DNA from: Winogradskyella sp.
Lineage (GTDB): Bacteria; Bacteroidota; Bacteroidia; Flavobacteriales; Flavobacteriaceae
DNA: 11,973 bases
NCBI GenBank assembly: GCA_030149115.1
Contig: JASBSE010000011.1
Coordinates: 1-11,973, forward strand
Reading direction: 5' to 3'
In this document: positions 1 to 7,208 of the stretch, piece by piece
Position numbering within the stretch: position 1 is the first letter of the stretch
How the letters are laid out: the number at the start of each line of letters is the position of its first letter
Translations under genes and position numbers: made by a program
The notes under the pieces: generated by a model
The model's database searches: none
Told to the model about the DNA's origin: nothing
Seen by the model: only the letters and a program-made list of their open reading frames with translations

Positions 1-540
1 GTGAAAATCATCTTCTAAAAAGTCGGTTAGCGAAGCCAAATTCCCAGAATGCGACCTAAGGTTATGAGTTACAATATTTGCAAAAGACGTTAGTCTGTCA
101 TTCTGCTCCTTAGCCACACTAAGCATGGCTTTTAACTTATCCTGATTTTTTTGACGATTAGTTACATCAGTGAACTGCCAGATCATATGAGGCCTTCCCT
201 CTTTAAAATATACAAGAGTAACATAGATCAACACCCAAATAACGTCTCCACTTTTATGAAAAAAACGTTGCTTTACTCTGTACTTATCAATTTTACCGCT
301 TATTAATTTTTCAAACTTTTCCTCATGTACACCTAAGTCCTCTATAAAGACTATATTATCGATGTCCATATTAAAAAGCTCGGATTTGGTATAACCGAAG
401 ATATCTGAAACGGCTTCATTCATTTTAAGCCAATCGCCATCCATACTAACAACAGCAATACCATTATAAGTATTATTAAACACACGATCTAATACATCGT
501 ATGCATTGGCTACATTTTGCGAAGAGCGAATAGCTTTCAT
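1..540 (-). CDS. PAS-domain sensor histidine kinase, N-terminal part (truncated by window edge)
   Basis: Reading the minus strand from ATG at 540 gives 180 open codons running off the window start. An in-frame stop lies about 40 bases upstream and no other ATG, GTG or TTG intervenes, so this start is well fixed. Residues about 15-127 form a PAS domain: 'NGIAVVSMDGDWLKMN', 'FGYTKSELF' and the closing 'WQFTDVTNRQ' are typical of the PAS/PAC fold. A short coiled linker follows, then a histidine-kinase dimerisation helix with the H-box 'FANIVTHNLRSHSGN'; His159 is the likely phospho-acceptor. Asn instead of Glu/Asp after that His is a variant I associate with Bacteroidota kinases. The ATP-binding domain lies outside the window. 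No signal peptide or membrane helix is visible, so a cytoplasmic sensor is likely. The signal is unknown. It is divergent from rpsO. Confidence 0.9.
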   Translation of the reverse strand, partial: MKAIRSSQNVANAYDVLDRVFNNTYNGIAVVSMDGDWLKMNEAVSDIFGYTKSELFNMDIDNIVFIEDLGVHEEKFEKLISGKIDKYRVKQRFFHKSGDVIWVLIYVTLVYFKEGRPHMIWQFTDVTNRQKNQDKLKAMLSVAKEQNDRLTSFANIVTHNLRSHSGNLASLTDFLEDDFH

Positions 541-620
541 CCTAACTAAGTTTTCAGGATTAATAGGAATAAGCTCTTAATTAGTCAGGGGAGACTTACT
601 AAAACATTGTTATACAGATT

Positions 621-651
621 AAAAGTTACAAAAAAAACCACAAATCACAAA
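621..651 (-). promoter_or_regulatory. Predicted promoter of the PAS histidine kinase
   Basis: On the minus strand TTTG (651-648) is followed after 19 bases by TAACTTTT (628-621), seven of eight positions or better against the Bacteroidota -7 element TAnnTTTG. Spacing of 17-23 bases is normal for this class. Transcription would start near 615, leaving a leader of roughly 75 nt. The site overlaps the upstream region of the divergent rpsO promoter. Confidence 0.45.
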
Positions 652-659
652 GAAAGTAT

Positions 660-667
660 TATATTTG
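660..667 (+). promoter_or_regulatory. Predicted -7 element of the rpsO promoter
   Basis: TATATTTG is an exact match to the Bacteroidota -7 consensus TAnnTTTG. No TTG lies at the usual distance upstream, so the -33 box is weak or absent. Transcription would begin near 673, giving a leader of about 50 nt before the ATG at 723. This argues against using the in-frame TTG at 672 as the start. Confidence 0.5.
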
Positions 668-722
668 CCGCTTGAAAGAAAATCTTTCAAAGTACATAAC
701 AATCATTTACAACAATATTAGA

Positions 723-992
723 ATGTATTTATCTAAAGAGAAAAAAGAAGAAATCTTCGCAAAACACGGTAAAGGAAAAAATGATACTGGTTCTGCTGAA
801 GGACAAATTGCGTTATTTACGTACAGAATTAATCACTTAACTGAGCACTTAAAGAACAATCGTAAAGATTTTAACTCTGAGCGTTCTCTAGTAAAGTTAG
901 TAGGTAAGCGTAGAGCTTTATTAGACTACTTAACTAAAAAGGATATCTTAAGATACCGTGCAATAGTAAAAGAATTAGGATTAAGAAAATAA
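723..992 (+). CDS. rpsO: 30S ribosomal protein S15
   Basis: The 89-residue product is the usual S15 length and matches throughout. Visible motifs include 'GSAEGQIALFTYRINHLTEHLK' split across residues 23-44, 'SERSLVKLVGKRRALLDYL' and the end 'ILRYRAIVKELGLRK'. S15 binds the central domain of 16S rRNA (helices 20-22) early in 30S assembly. The reading frame stays open upstream to a TTG at 672, which would add 17 residues unlike any S15. The ATG at 723 fits both the family N-terminus 'MYLSKEKK' and the predicted transcription start near 673. pnp follows after a strong terminator, the common bacterial rpsO-pnp linkage. In E. coli, S15 represses its own translation through its leader, but I do not see a clear equivalent structure here. 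Confidence 0.98.
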   Translation: MYLSKEKKEEIFAKHGKGKNDTGSAEGQIALFTYRINHLTEHLKNNRKDFNSERSLVKLVGKRRALLDYLTKKDILRYRAIVKELGLRK

Positions 993-1002
993 TCTCTAAT
1001 AG

Positions 1003-1030
1003 AAAGACCACGCTTTTAGCGTGGTTTTTT
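1003..1030 (+). terminator. Rho-independent terminator of rpsO
   Basis: A 7-bp perfect stem, ACCACGC (1007-1013) with GCGTGGT (1019-1025), closes a 5-nt loop (TTTTA). The A-tract before and T-run after extend it. It sits 10 bases after the rpsO stop, so pnp probably depends largely on its own promoter or on readthrough. Confidence 0.92.
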
Positions 1031-1093
1031 GTTTAATACATAACGTCTTCGAAAGCGTTTAATTTTCGAATTGAAGAAGCTACAATAGTTTTT

Positions 1094-1168
1094 CATTGGT
1101 CACACAACAACTACACAACAACACAACGACCATTGTTTAACATTGCTGACTATGCGTATCATATCAGC
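1094..1168 (+). promoter_or_regulatory. Structured 5' leader of pnp: two potential hairpins
   Basis: Two inverted repeats lie just ahead of pnp. The first pairs CATTGGTC (1094-1101) with GACCATTG (1128-1135), with one mismatch, around a 26-nt loop made almost only of A and C (repeated CAACA). The second pairs GCTGA-TATG (1145-1154, C1150 bulged) with CATA-TCAGC (1160-1168), 9 bp around a 5-nt loop, ending 18 bases before the start codon. In E. coli the pnp leader forms a hairpin cut by RNase III and then used for autoregulation by PNPase. A comparable role here is inference. No convincing promoter was found: TAGTTTTT at 1086-1093 resembles a -7 box, but the nearest TTG is too close. Confidence 0.45.
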
Positions 1169-1186
1169 TAAAGAATTAAAATTTAT

Positions 1187-3439
1187 ATGATTCCAAAAAC
1201 TTACAAAGAGGTCATTGACCTTGGTGACGGTAGAGAAATATCTATCGAAACCGGAAAACTTGCAAAACAGGCACATGGTTCTGTTGTTGTACAATCAGGA
1301 AAATGTATGTTACTATGTACAGTTGTTTCCAACTACAAACAAGCAGACGTAGACTTTTTACCTTTAACAGTAGACTATCGCGAAAAATTTGCTGCTGCTG
1401 GTCGTTATCCTGGTGGATTCTTTAAAAGAGAAGCAAGACCAAGTGACGGAGAAGTATTAACAATGCGTTTAGTAGACCGTGTTTTACGTCCGTTATTCCC
1501 AAAAGATTATCACAGCGAAACTCAGGTAATGATTCAATTAATGTCTCATGACCCAGAAGTTATGCCAGATGCTATGGCTGGTTTAGCTGCATCTGCCGCT
1601 ATTCAACTTTCAGATATTCCTTTTGAAACTCCAATCTCAGAAGTAAGAGTTGGACGTATTAATGGCGAGTTTATCATCAACCCAACATTGGCACAATTAG
1701 CAGAATCTGACATCGACATGATGATTGGAGCATCTGCAGACTCAGTAATGATGGTTGAAGGTGAAATGGATGAAATTTCTGAAGAAGAAATGACAGAAGC
1801 TATTAAAGCCGCCCATGAAGCCATCAAAGTACAATGTGAAGCTCAGACAAAATTAGCTGAAGCTTTTGGTAAAAAAGAAACCAGAGAATACGAACCAGAA
1901 AGAGCAGACGAAGATTTAGCTAAAAAGATTCACGATATGGCATACGACAAAGTATATGCTGTAGCTAAAGCAGGATCTTCTAAACACGAACGTGGTGCTG
2001 CATTTGCCGAAATTAAAGAAGAAATAATCGCATCATTCTCTGAAGAAGAAGTTGAAGATTTTGGCGATTTAATTTCAAAATATTATAGCAAAGCAGAAAA
2101 AGCTGCTGTACGTGACTTAACATTAAACGAAGGATTACGTTTAGATGGTCGTAAAACAACAGAGATTAGACCAATTTGGTGTGAGGTAGATTACTTACCA
2201 TCAACACACGGTTCTTCTATCTTTACTCGTGGAGAAACTCAAGCATTAGCAACAGTAACTTTAGGTACAAGTAGAGAAGCCAACCAAATAGACATGCCAT
2301 CTTTTGAAGGTGAAGAGCGTTTCTATTTACACTATAATTTCCCACCATTCTCAACAGGTGAAGCAAGACCAATTAGAGGTACTTCTAGACGTGAAGTTGG
2401 ACATGGTAACTTAGCGCAACGTGCTTTAAAAGGTATGGTACCAGAAGATTGTCCGTATACTGTACGTGTTGTATCAGAAGTATTAGAATCTAACGGTTCT
2501 TCTTCTATGGCAACCGTTTGTGCTGGTACTATGGCACTAATGGATGCTGGTGTACAATTAAAAAAGCCTGTTTCTGGTATTGCAATGGGATTAATTACCG
2601 ATACAGAATCTGGTAAATATGCTGTATTATCTGATATTTTAGGTGATGAAGATCACTTAGGTGATATGGACTTTAAAGTAACAGGTACAGCAGATGGTAT
2701 TACGGCTTGCCAAATGGATATTAAAGTAAAAGGACTATCATATGAGATTTTAGTAAATGCACTAAAACAAGCTCGTGATGGTCGTTTACATATCTTAGGT
2801 AAATTAACAGATACTATTTCTACACCAAATGATGATGTTAAAGGTCATGCACCAAAAATGGTAACGAGACGTATTCCTAATGAATTCATCGGAGCACTTA
2901 TTGGACCTGGCGGAAAAAATATTCAAGAATTACAAAAAGAAACAGAAACAACTATCGTTATCAACGAAGATCCTGTTACTGAAGAAGGAATTGTTGAAAT
3001 TTTAGGAGTTGGTTCTGAAGGAATCGATGCTGTTTTAGCTCGTATAGACGCCATGTTGTTTAAGCCAGAAGTTGGTAGTATCTACGAAGTTAAAGTGATT
3101 AAAATGTTAGATTTTGGAGCTGTAGTAGAATATACTGAAGCACCAGGAAACGAAGTTTTATTACACGTAAGCGAATTAGCTTGGGAACGTACAGAAAATG
3201 TATCTGATGTTGTAAACATGGGAGATGTATTTGATGTAAAATACTTTGGTATTGATTCAAGAACACGAAAAGAAAAAGTATCTCGTAAAGCTATTTTACC
3301 AAAACCAGAAGGTTGGGAAGATAGACCTAAGCGCGATAACAATAAAGGTAACAGAGACAATCGAGGACGCGACAACCGCAACAGAGGTAATAATCGTAGA
3401 GACGACAGAAACCGTAAAGACAACAACAAAGAAGATTAA
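1187..3439 (+). CDS. pnp: Polynucleotide phosphorylase (polyribonucleotide nucleotidyltransferase)
   Basis: This 750-residue protein has the full bacterial PNPase layout: first RNase PH domain (about 15-145) and its C-terminal part, an all-helical linker (about 240-320), the catalytic second RNase PH domain (about 323-540), a KH domain with GPGG at 573-576, and an S1 domain (about 625-697). Catalytic residues appear intact in 'DEDHLGDMDFK': D489, D495 and K497 align with E. coli D486, D492 and K494. PNPase is a trimeric cytoplasmic 3'-5' exoribonuclease using phosphate to release nucleoside diphosphates, and it can also add tails. After S1 comes a tail (about 712-750) of Arg, Asn, Asp and Lys only, probably disordered and possibly RNA-binding. 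It does not resemble the RNase E-docking region I know from E. coli. It follows rpsO, with hairpins in the leader and a terminator downstream. Confidence 0.98.
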   Translation: MIPKTYKEVIDLGDGREISIETGKLAKQAHGSVVVQSGKCMLLCTVVSNYKQADVDFLPLTVDYREKFAAAGRYPGGFFKREARPSDGEVLTMRLVDRVLRPLFPKDYHSETQVMIQLMSHDPEVMPDAMAGLAASAAIQLSDIPFETPISEVRVGRINGEFIINPTLAQLAESDIDMMIGASADSVMMVEGEMDEISEEEMTEAIKAAHEAIKVQCEAQTKLAEAFGKKETREYEPERADEDLAKKIHDMAYDKVYAVAKAGSSKHERGAAFAEIKEEIIASFSEEEVEDFGDLISKYYSKAEKAAVRDLTLNEGLRLDGRKTTEIRPIWCEVDYLPSTHGSSIFTRGETQALATVTLGTSREANQIDMPSFEGEERFYLHYNFPPFSTGEARPIRGTSRREVGHGNLAQRALKGMVPEDCPYTVRVVSEVLESNGSSSMATVCAGTMALMDAGVQLKKPVSGIAMGLITDTESGKYAVLSDILGDEDHLGDMDFKVTGTADGITACQMDIKVKGLSYEILVNALKQARDGRLHILGKLTDTISTPNDDVKGHAPKMVTRRIPNEFIGALIGPGGKNIQELQKETETTIVINEDPVTEEGIVEILGVGSEGIDAVLARIDAMLFKPEVGSIYEVKVIKMLDFGAVVEYTEAPGNEVLLHVSELAWERTENVSDVVNMGDVFDVKYFGIDSRTRKEKVSRKAILPKPEGWEDRPKRDNNKGNRDNRGRDNRNRGNNRRDDRNRKDNNKED

Positions 3440-3460
3440 TTAAATCATCTTTAATTGCTA

Positions 3461-3497
3461 AAAAAAAGCCCATCAAGATTTGATGGGCTTTTTATTT
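3461..3497. terminator. Bidirectional terminator between pnp and the convergent beta-barrel gene
   Basis: A perfect 9-bp stem, GCCCATCAA (3468-3476) with TTGATGGGC (3480-3488), closes a 3-nt loop. A7 precedes it and a T-rich run follows, so it reads as an intrinsic terminator on either strand. It serves pnp (stop 3439) and the minus-strand gene ending at 3515. Confidence 0.92.
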
Positions 3498-3514
3498 TTC
3501 TGGATATTATGTTT

Positions 3515-5197
3515 CTAAAAAGACATCAATAAACTAGCAGACAATCCTGTTGCTTCAGGTACAAATCTACAAACACCTCCAACACATACTAAACCTGCAC
3601 GTTGCCTTCCATAGTTTAGAGAAAAACGCGTTGTTCCTTTATTAAAGCTCCCACCAATATTATAATAATGGTTTTCTGAAGTACTACTATCAGTTCCACT
3701 ATTATAGATATCATTAACGTAAAAAGATAATCTTGGACTTGCATTGTACTCTAACGTACCACCTACCCAATCATGCTTGTCTGAGCTCGACCACATCTTC
3801 TGTAACTCCAAACGTACTGATTGACCAATTTTTCCAAATTTATAAATGGTTTCGCCTACTACAATGTTGGTTTTAATCTGCTCACCAGAAAAATTATCTT
3901 CAATAGTTCTTTGGTTGTAATATTGATTGACATAGTAGAAAATAGAATTCACTTTTTTATTCCATTTTTTTCTAATTTCCAAGCTTACATCAGAGAAATA
4001 CTTATCCCCAAAACCAAAATAATCAACATCATAAGATAGATTACCAAAATCATAATCACCTTTTAAACCTGCCCAATACGATGCATTAAAAGCTATTTTA
4101 GTACCATATTTACCACCCAGAGCAGTTCCTTTTTTAATATTGTAGAACACATCTAATTGACCTCCTATTTCACCTGCTTCCATAAGCTCAGGATCGGCAA
4201 AAACAACTTGTGATTGTGCTTGATATACAAAAATATTAGAAAGTAAATAATCATGCTGCTTTGTTAATGCTGGCGTAAAATTGATGTTGTTTTCTAAAAA
4301 CACATTGCCTGTTTTTTCACGTTCGGAATAAAAGCCCATGTTTTCTAATCGCCTAAAAGTAGCATCTAAGCCAAATCCTTTTTTAGAGAATCCAGTATTA
4401 AACAATAAAGCACTTCCTGGATTTACAAAATTATTTATGACTTGTCCATTAAAAACATAAACATCGTCAGACTTAGCTACATACTCGGCATTTGCGTAAA
4501 AACTGCCTTTAGAAAAATCTACACGACCAGAAAAGGCATTGGTCAACTCATCAAAATTTGGGTCTGCAACATCAGTCTTTTCTTGTCTTCCGACATAGCT
4601 AAAGCCAAGATTTAGTGACGAATTTTCAAACTTTAAAATAGTAGAGATATCAATTTCGGTATTAAATCCAAAAATATCGCTATCTGCAGTTTCAAAGCCT
4701 ACACGTTGCTTTCCGTACAATCCTGTTACAGATAAAAAATCCGTAGGCTTATATTTTACTCTCCCTCCCAATAATGCGTTATTAAGTCCAAGTTGTCGGT
4801 CTTCCCAGTTTCTTAAAATAAGACCACTACCAAACTGTTCGTAATAGTGACCTGCGTTTGCTTCAAATTTATCACTCCTATAATTAAGTGCATAAATCCC
4901 AAGATTGGTGCCATCAAAATTTGGTGAGTAATTTAGCAACGCTAAAGGCTCATAGGATTCTAACTGAACGGTGGCTGTAAAATTTTCAAGAAAATTATAG
5001 TCTAATTTTAAATACGAATTGACTCTTAGATGCTTATCGCCATCATTGTTTACAGCATCATAAAAAGGTCCTGTTTTTTCATCATCATTATACCATGCCA
5101 TATTAGACTCAAGGCCAACGCGTAGGTTATCTAGTAATTGTGCTGACATTTGGTTTACTGTAAAACAAAATGTTAACAGCACTAATAGCTTTCTCAT
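3515..5197 (-). CDS. Predicted outer-membrane beta-barrel protein (DUF6029-like)
   Basis: The 560-residue product begins with a signal peptide (1-19, hydrophobic 'LLVLLTFCFTV', cleavage before Gln20 as is common in this phylum). The rest alternates polar and hydrophobic/aromatic residues in short segments, with a C-terminal Phe ('LSASLLMSF'), all typical of outer-membrane beta-barrels. From memory it resembles the Bacteroidota family DUF6029; I could not check this. Transport or another function is unknown. The mature protein has exactly two cysteines, C538 and C543, in a 'CVGGVC' turn between what look like the last two strands. They are well placed for a disulfide; C11 is removed with the signal peptide. 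It lies 45 bp downstream of the TlpA-like gene on the same strand with no terminator between, so the two are probably one operon. Confidence 0.75.
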   Translation of the reverse strand: MRKLLVLLTFCFTVNQMSAQLLDNLRVGLESNMAWYNDDEKTGPFYDAVNNDGDKHLRVNSYLKLDYNFLENFTATVQLESYEPLALLNYSPNFDGTNLGIYALNYRSDKFEANAGHYYEQFGSGLILRNWEDRQLGLNNALLGGRVKYKPTDFLSVTGLYGKQRVGFETADSDIFGFNTEIDISTILKFENSSLNLGFSYVGRQEKTDVADPNFDELTNAFSGRVDFSKGSFYANAEYVAKSDDVYVFNGQVINNFVNPGSALLFNTGFSKKGFGLDATFRRLENMGFYSEREKTGNVFLENNINFTPALTKQHDYLLSNIFVYQAQSQVVFADPELMEAGEIGGQLDVFYNIKKGTALGGKYGTKIAFNASYWAGLKGDYDFGNLSYDVDYFGFGDKYFSDVSLEIRKKWNKKVNSIFYYVNQYYNQRTIEDNFSGEQIKTNIVVGETIYKFGKIGQSVRLELQKMWSSSDKHDWVGGTLEYNASPRLSFYVNDIYNSGTDSSTSENHYYNIGGSFNKGTTRFSLNYGRQRAGLVCVGGVCRFVPEATGLSASLLMSF

Positions 5198-5242
5198 ATT
5201 TTAAATAAGTTTTTTTAGTTTAGTTAGTGAGTGCGACGTTAA

Positions 5243-5725
5243 TTATTTCTTAGAGTGTTCCTTTACAACCTCATAAAGTTCTTCTTCACTTCCTGGAGTG
5301 TAACCCGTTCTTGTATGGATTATTTTGCCGTTTTTAACAACGACAACGTATGGCAATACACTAATATTTAAGGCGCGTTTTAGGTCTTGATTATCATCAA
5401 GCAAAACTTGATAGTCCCAGCCTTTACCATTTACCAAAGGAATCACCCTTTTATTGGTTCTGGCATCATCTGTAGAAATAGCGATGAGCTCTACATTGGT
5501 TTCATCTTGCCAGTCTTCGTAAACATCTGCTATGGCATCTAATTCGTTAATACATGGCACACACCACGTTGCCCAAAAGCTAAAGATTTTTATATCATCT
5601 GAATCTGAAAGTTCTTTTACAGACACACTATTTCCTTCGACATCATTTAACGTTATATCTGGAAGTTCTTGACTATTAATGAGTAGTGAGCTTAAAATGA
5701 ATAGGGCAGAAATTAGGTGTTTCAT
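5243..5725 (-). CDS. TlpA-like periplasmic thioredoxin-fold protein
   Basis: I place the start at 5725, giving 160 residues: 'MKHLISALFILSSLLINS' is a clean signal peptide with likely cleavage before Gln19. The frame is open to 5860, but the longer version would add 45 residues, bury the signal peptide and overlap the divergent gene. The mature part is a TlpA/AhpC-TSA-type thioredoxin fold. It has the active site 'FWATWCVPC' (C55, C58), a conserved 'IAISTDD' strand and the cis-proline loop 'VLPYVVVVKNGK' (P125). Such proteins usually reduce disulfides in exported proteins, for example in cytochrome c maturation, but no cytochrome genes are near. There is no lipobox, so it is probably soluble in the periplasm. 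Its neighbours are a beta-barrel with a cysteine pair and a second thioredoxin-type lipoprotein, which may be partners or substrates. Confidence 0.9.
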   Translation of the reverse strand: MKHLISALFILSSLLINSQELPDITLNDVEGNSVSVKELSDSDDIKIFSFWATWCVPCINELDAIADVYEDWQDETNVELIAISTDDARTNKRVIPLVNGKGWDYQVLLDDNQDLKRALNISVLPYVVVVKNGKIIHTRTGYTPGSEEELYEVVKEHSKK

Positions 5726-5765
5726 TGTATTTATAATTTTAGTTTTTTTTAACATTTTGCATTTT
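5726..5765. promoter_or_regulatory. 40-bp divergent intergenic region, tlpA-like / Omp28-like
   Basis: Only 40 very AT-rich bases separate two divergent start codons, so promoters for both directions must sit here or inside the opposing gene. On the plus strand TAATTTTA (5734-5741) is one base from TAnnTTTG, but it has no spaced TTG. No good match was seen on the minus strand. The compact layout suggests coordinated expression. Confidence 0.3.
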
Positions 5766-6872
5766 ATGAAAACAAAACACTTAATCAATCTCTTGTTTAT
5801 TGCCTTAACCATTAGCTTTAGTGCTTGTAGTAGTGATAGTGATGGAGATGGAGGTGGCAATGGAGGCGGTAATGAAATTACAAGTATTTCTGTTCAAGTT
5901 TCAAGTTCTGTAACTTGCGGCATCTATGTTGGAGATACTGTTAGTTTCTCTGTTGAGGGAAATAACAACCAAGATGTCACTAATTCAGCAACAATTTCTG
6001 TTAACGGAACAGCCATAACAGGCAATTCGTACACAACTACAACAGCAGGGTCTTTGCAAGTTACTGCTACCTACCAAGATATTACCACAAACAATTCTCT
6101 TAATGTAAATGTGGCTGAGGACTATTATAAGTTTACTAAAAATGTTTTAGTTGAAGACTATACAGGTACTTGGTGTGGTTATTGCCCAAGAGTATCTCAT
6201 GCTATTGAGTTAACTAAACAACAGACAGACCAAATAAATGTCGTTGCTATTCATAGATACAATTCAAACCCATCAGGTAATGGTTATGACCCATATAATT
6301 TTGAAGGTGCTGGTGTTTTAGAATCTTCTATTGGACTTACAGGTTACCCAACCGCTATGATAGACAGAGGCACTACTTGGACTTACCCAGAACCAAGTAA
6401 TGTCAGTCAAGTGGTTAACAAAACTTTGTGTGATAATGCACCATTAGGTTTAGCTATTACTCCTTCATTATCTGGTAACACTATGACCATAAAAGTAGAT
6501 GCAAAGTTTAGCCAAAACTTTAGCTTTGCAAACACCAAGCTTGTTGTTGTGGTCTTAGAAGATGATTTAATATTTGACCAAGAAAATTATACTAGTTATT
6601 ATGGTGGTGTGGATGTTATTTCAAGTTTTGAGCACGACCACGTACTGAGAGCTAGTTTAACCAATATTTTGGGAGATGACCTTCCTAGTAACGACGTTAC
6701 AAACTCTGTTTACAGCAGAACTATTACTGCAGATGTACCTTCTAATGTTGTAAACACATCTAAAATGAGTGTTGTTGCCTTTATTACTAACGAAAACTTT
6801 AATGGTGATGCCTATACAATCAATTCAAGAATGGCTCACTTTGGAGATGCTCAAACCTATGAAGAAAACTAA
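5766..6872 (+). CDS. Omp28-type lipoprotein with thioredoxin CGYC motif
   Basis: The chosen ATG at 5766 gives 368 residues starting with a lipoprotein signal peptide and lipobox 'FSAC', with Cys21 as the lipid site. An upstream in-frame ATG at 5679 would overlap the divergent gene and hide the signal. After Cys21 comes 'SSDSDGDGGGNGGG', an acidic and then glycine-rich linker. Acidic residues there resemble the lipoprotein export signal that directs Bacteroidota lipoproteins to the cell surface. Residues about 37-117 look like an Ig/Big-type beta domain. Residues about 122-215 form a thioredoxin-like domain with 'GTWCGYC' (C137, C140) and 'TGYPTAMID' (cis-Pro195), the Omp28 hallmark. The C-terminal part (about 225-368) is beta-rich. 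It is likely an outer-membrane, perhaps surface, thiol-disulfide or adhesin-like protein. The partner is unknown. Confidence 0.85.
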   Translation: MKTKHLINLLFIALTISFSACSSDSDGDGGGNGGGNEITSISVQVSSSVTCGIYVGDTVSFSVEGNNNQDVTNSATISVNGTAITGNSYTTTTAGSLQVTATYQDITTNNSLNVNVAEDYYKFTKNVLVEDYTGTWCGYCPRVSHAIELTKQQTDQINVVAIHRYNSNPSGNGYDPYNFEGAGVLESSIGLTGYPTAMIDRGTTWTYPEPSNVSQVVNKTLCDNAPLGLAITPSLSGNTMTIKVDAKFSQNFSFANTKLVVVVLEDDLIFDQENYTSYYGGVDVISSFEHDHVLRASLTNILGDDLPSNDVTNSVYSRTITADVPSNVVNTSKMSVVAFITNENFNGDAYTINSRMAHFGDAQTYEEN

Positions 6873-6898
6873 ATATAGAAACAACATATAAATTAAAG

Positions 6899-6929
6899 AA
6901 AGAGGCTGTTTTTACAGTCTCTTTTTTTT
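6899..6929 (+). terminator. Rho-independent terminator of the Omp28-like gene
   Basis: AGAGGCTGT (6901-6909) pairs with ACAGTCTCT (6914-6922), including one G-U pair, around a TTTT loop. A T-run to 6929 follows. It lies 27 bases after the stop codon. Confidence 0.88.
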
Positions 6930-6951
6930 ACACCTTCAGACAAGCCCTTTC

Positions 6952-7057
6952 ATTAGCAAATTTTAAGGCTAATCCCTATGTGAAACTCACATTTTGTCAC
7001 CGACAAGCTGACAGTTTTAATGTATTTAACATTTCTTAAGATTCACATATCCTTAAG
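6952..7057 (+). other. Cluster of small inverted repeats upstream of proC
   Basis: The 279-bp stretch between the Omp28-like terminator and proC has no gene. It holds ATTAGC/GCTAAT (6952-6957/6968-6973), GTGA/TCAC (6980-6983/6987-6990) and TTGTC/GACAA (6994-6998/7002-7006), followed by two CTTAAG palindromes (7035-7040 and 7052-7057) with centres 17 bp apart. These could be operator sites or a structured leader for the proline operon. I found no clear promoter: TTTG at 7160-7163 with TAAAGTTT at 7186-7193 (22-base gap) is off by one base in the -7 box. Confidence 0.3.
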
Positions 7058-7208
7058 CATACAAGCAATGTTTTGATATATTCTCAACAATTCCACTTTT
7101 TCTTTTTAAACTTCAAAAAACTCAAAATCAACTTTTTAGTTTGGCACTGTCGCATGGTGTTTGTGGCTTTAATAGCACTGACAAATAAAGTTTAATTAAA
7201 AATTAATT

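Noticed and set aside
672..722. Upstream TTG start extending S15 by 17 residues
   Set aside because: The extension is unlike any S15 N-terminus, and the TTG coincides with the predicted transcription start. The ATG at 723 fits the family.
1102..1127. CAACA-rich run ahead of pnp as a possible CRISPR or tandem repeat
   Set aside because: Units are too short and irregular and lie inside the loop of a leader hairpin. No spacer-repeat pattern exists anywhere in the window.
3082..3429. 115-codon minus-strand frame inside pnp
   Set aside because: It is Leu/Ser/Arg-rich low complexity mirrored from the Arg/Asn/Asp tail of PNPase, with no family features.
5679..5765. Longer start for the Omp28-like gene at 5679
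   Set aside because: It would overlap the TlpA-like coding region and push the lipobox too far from the N-terminus.
5726..5860. Longer start for the TlpA-like gene at 5860
   Set aside because: It would hide the signal peptide behind 45 non-family residues and overlap the divergent lipoprotein gene.
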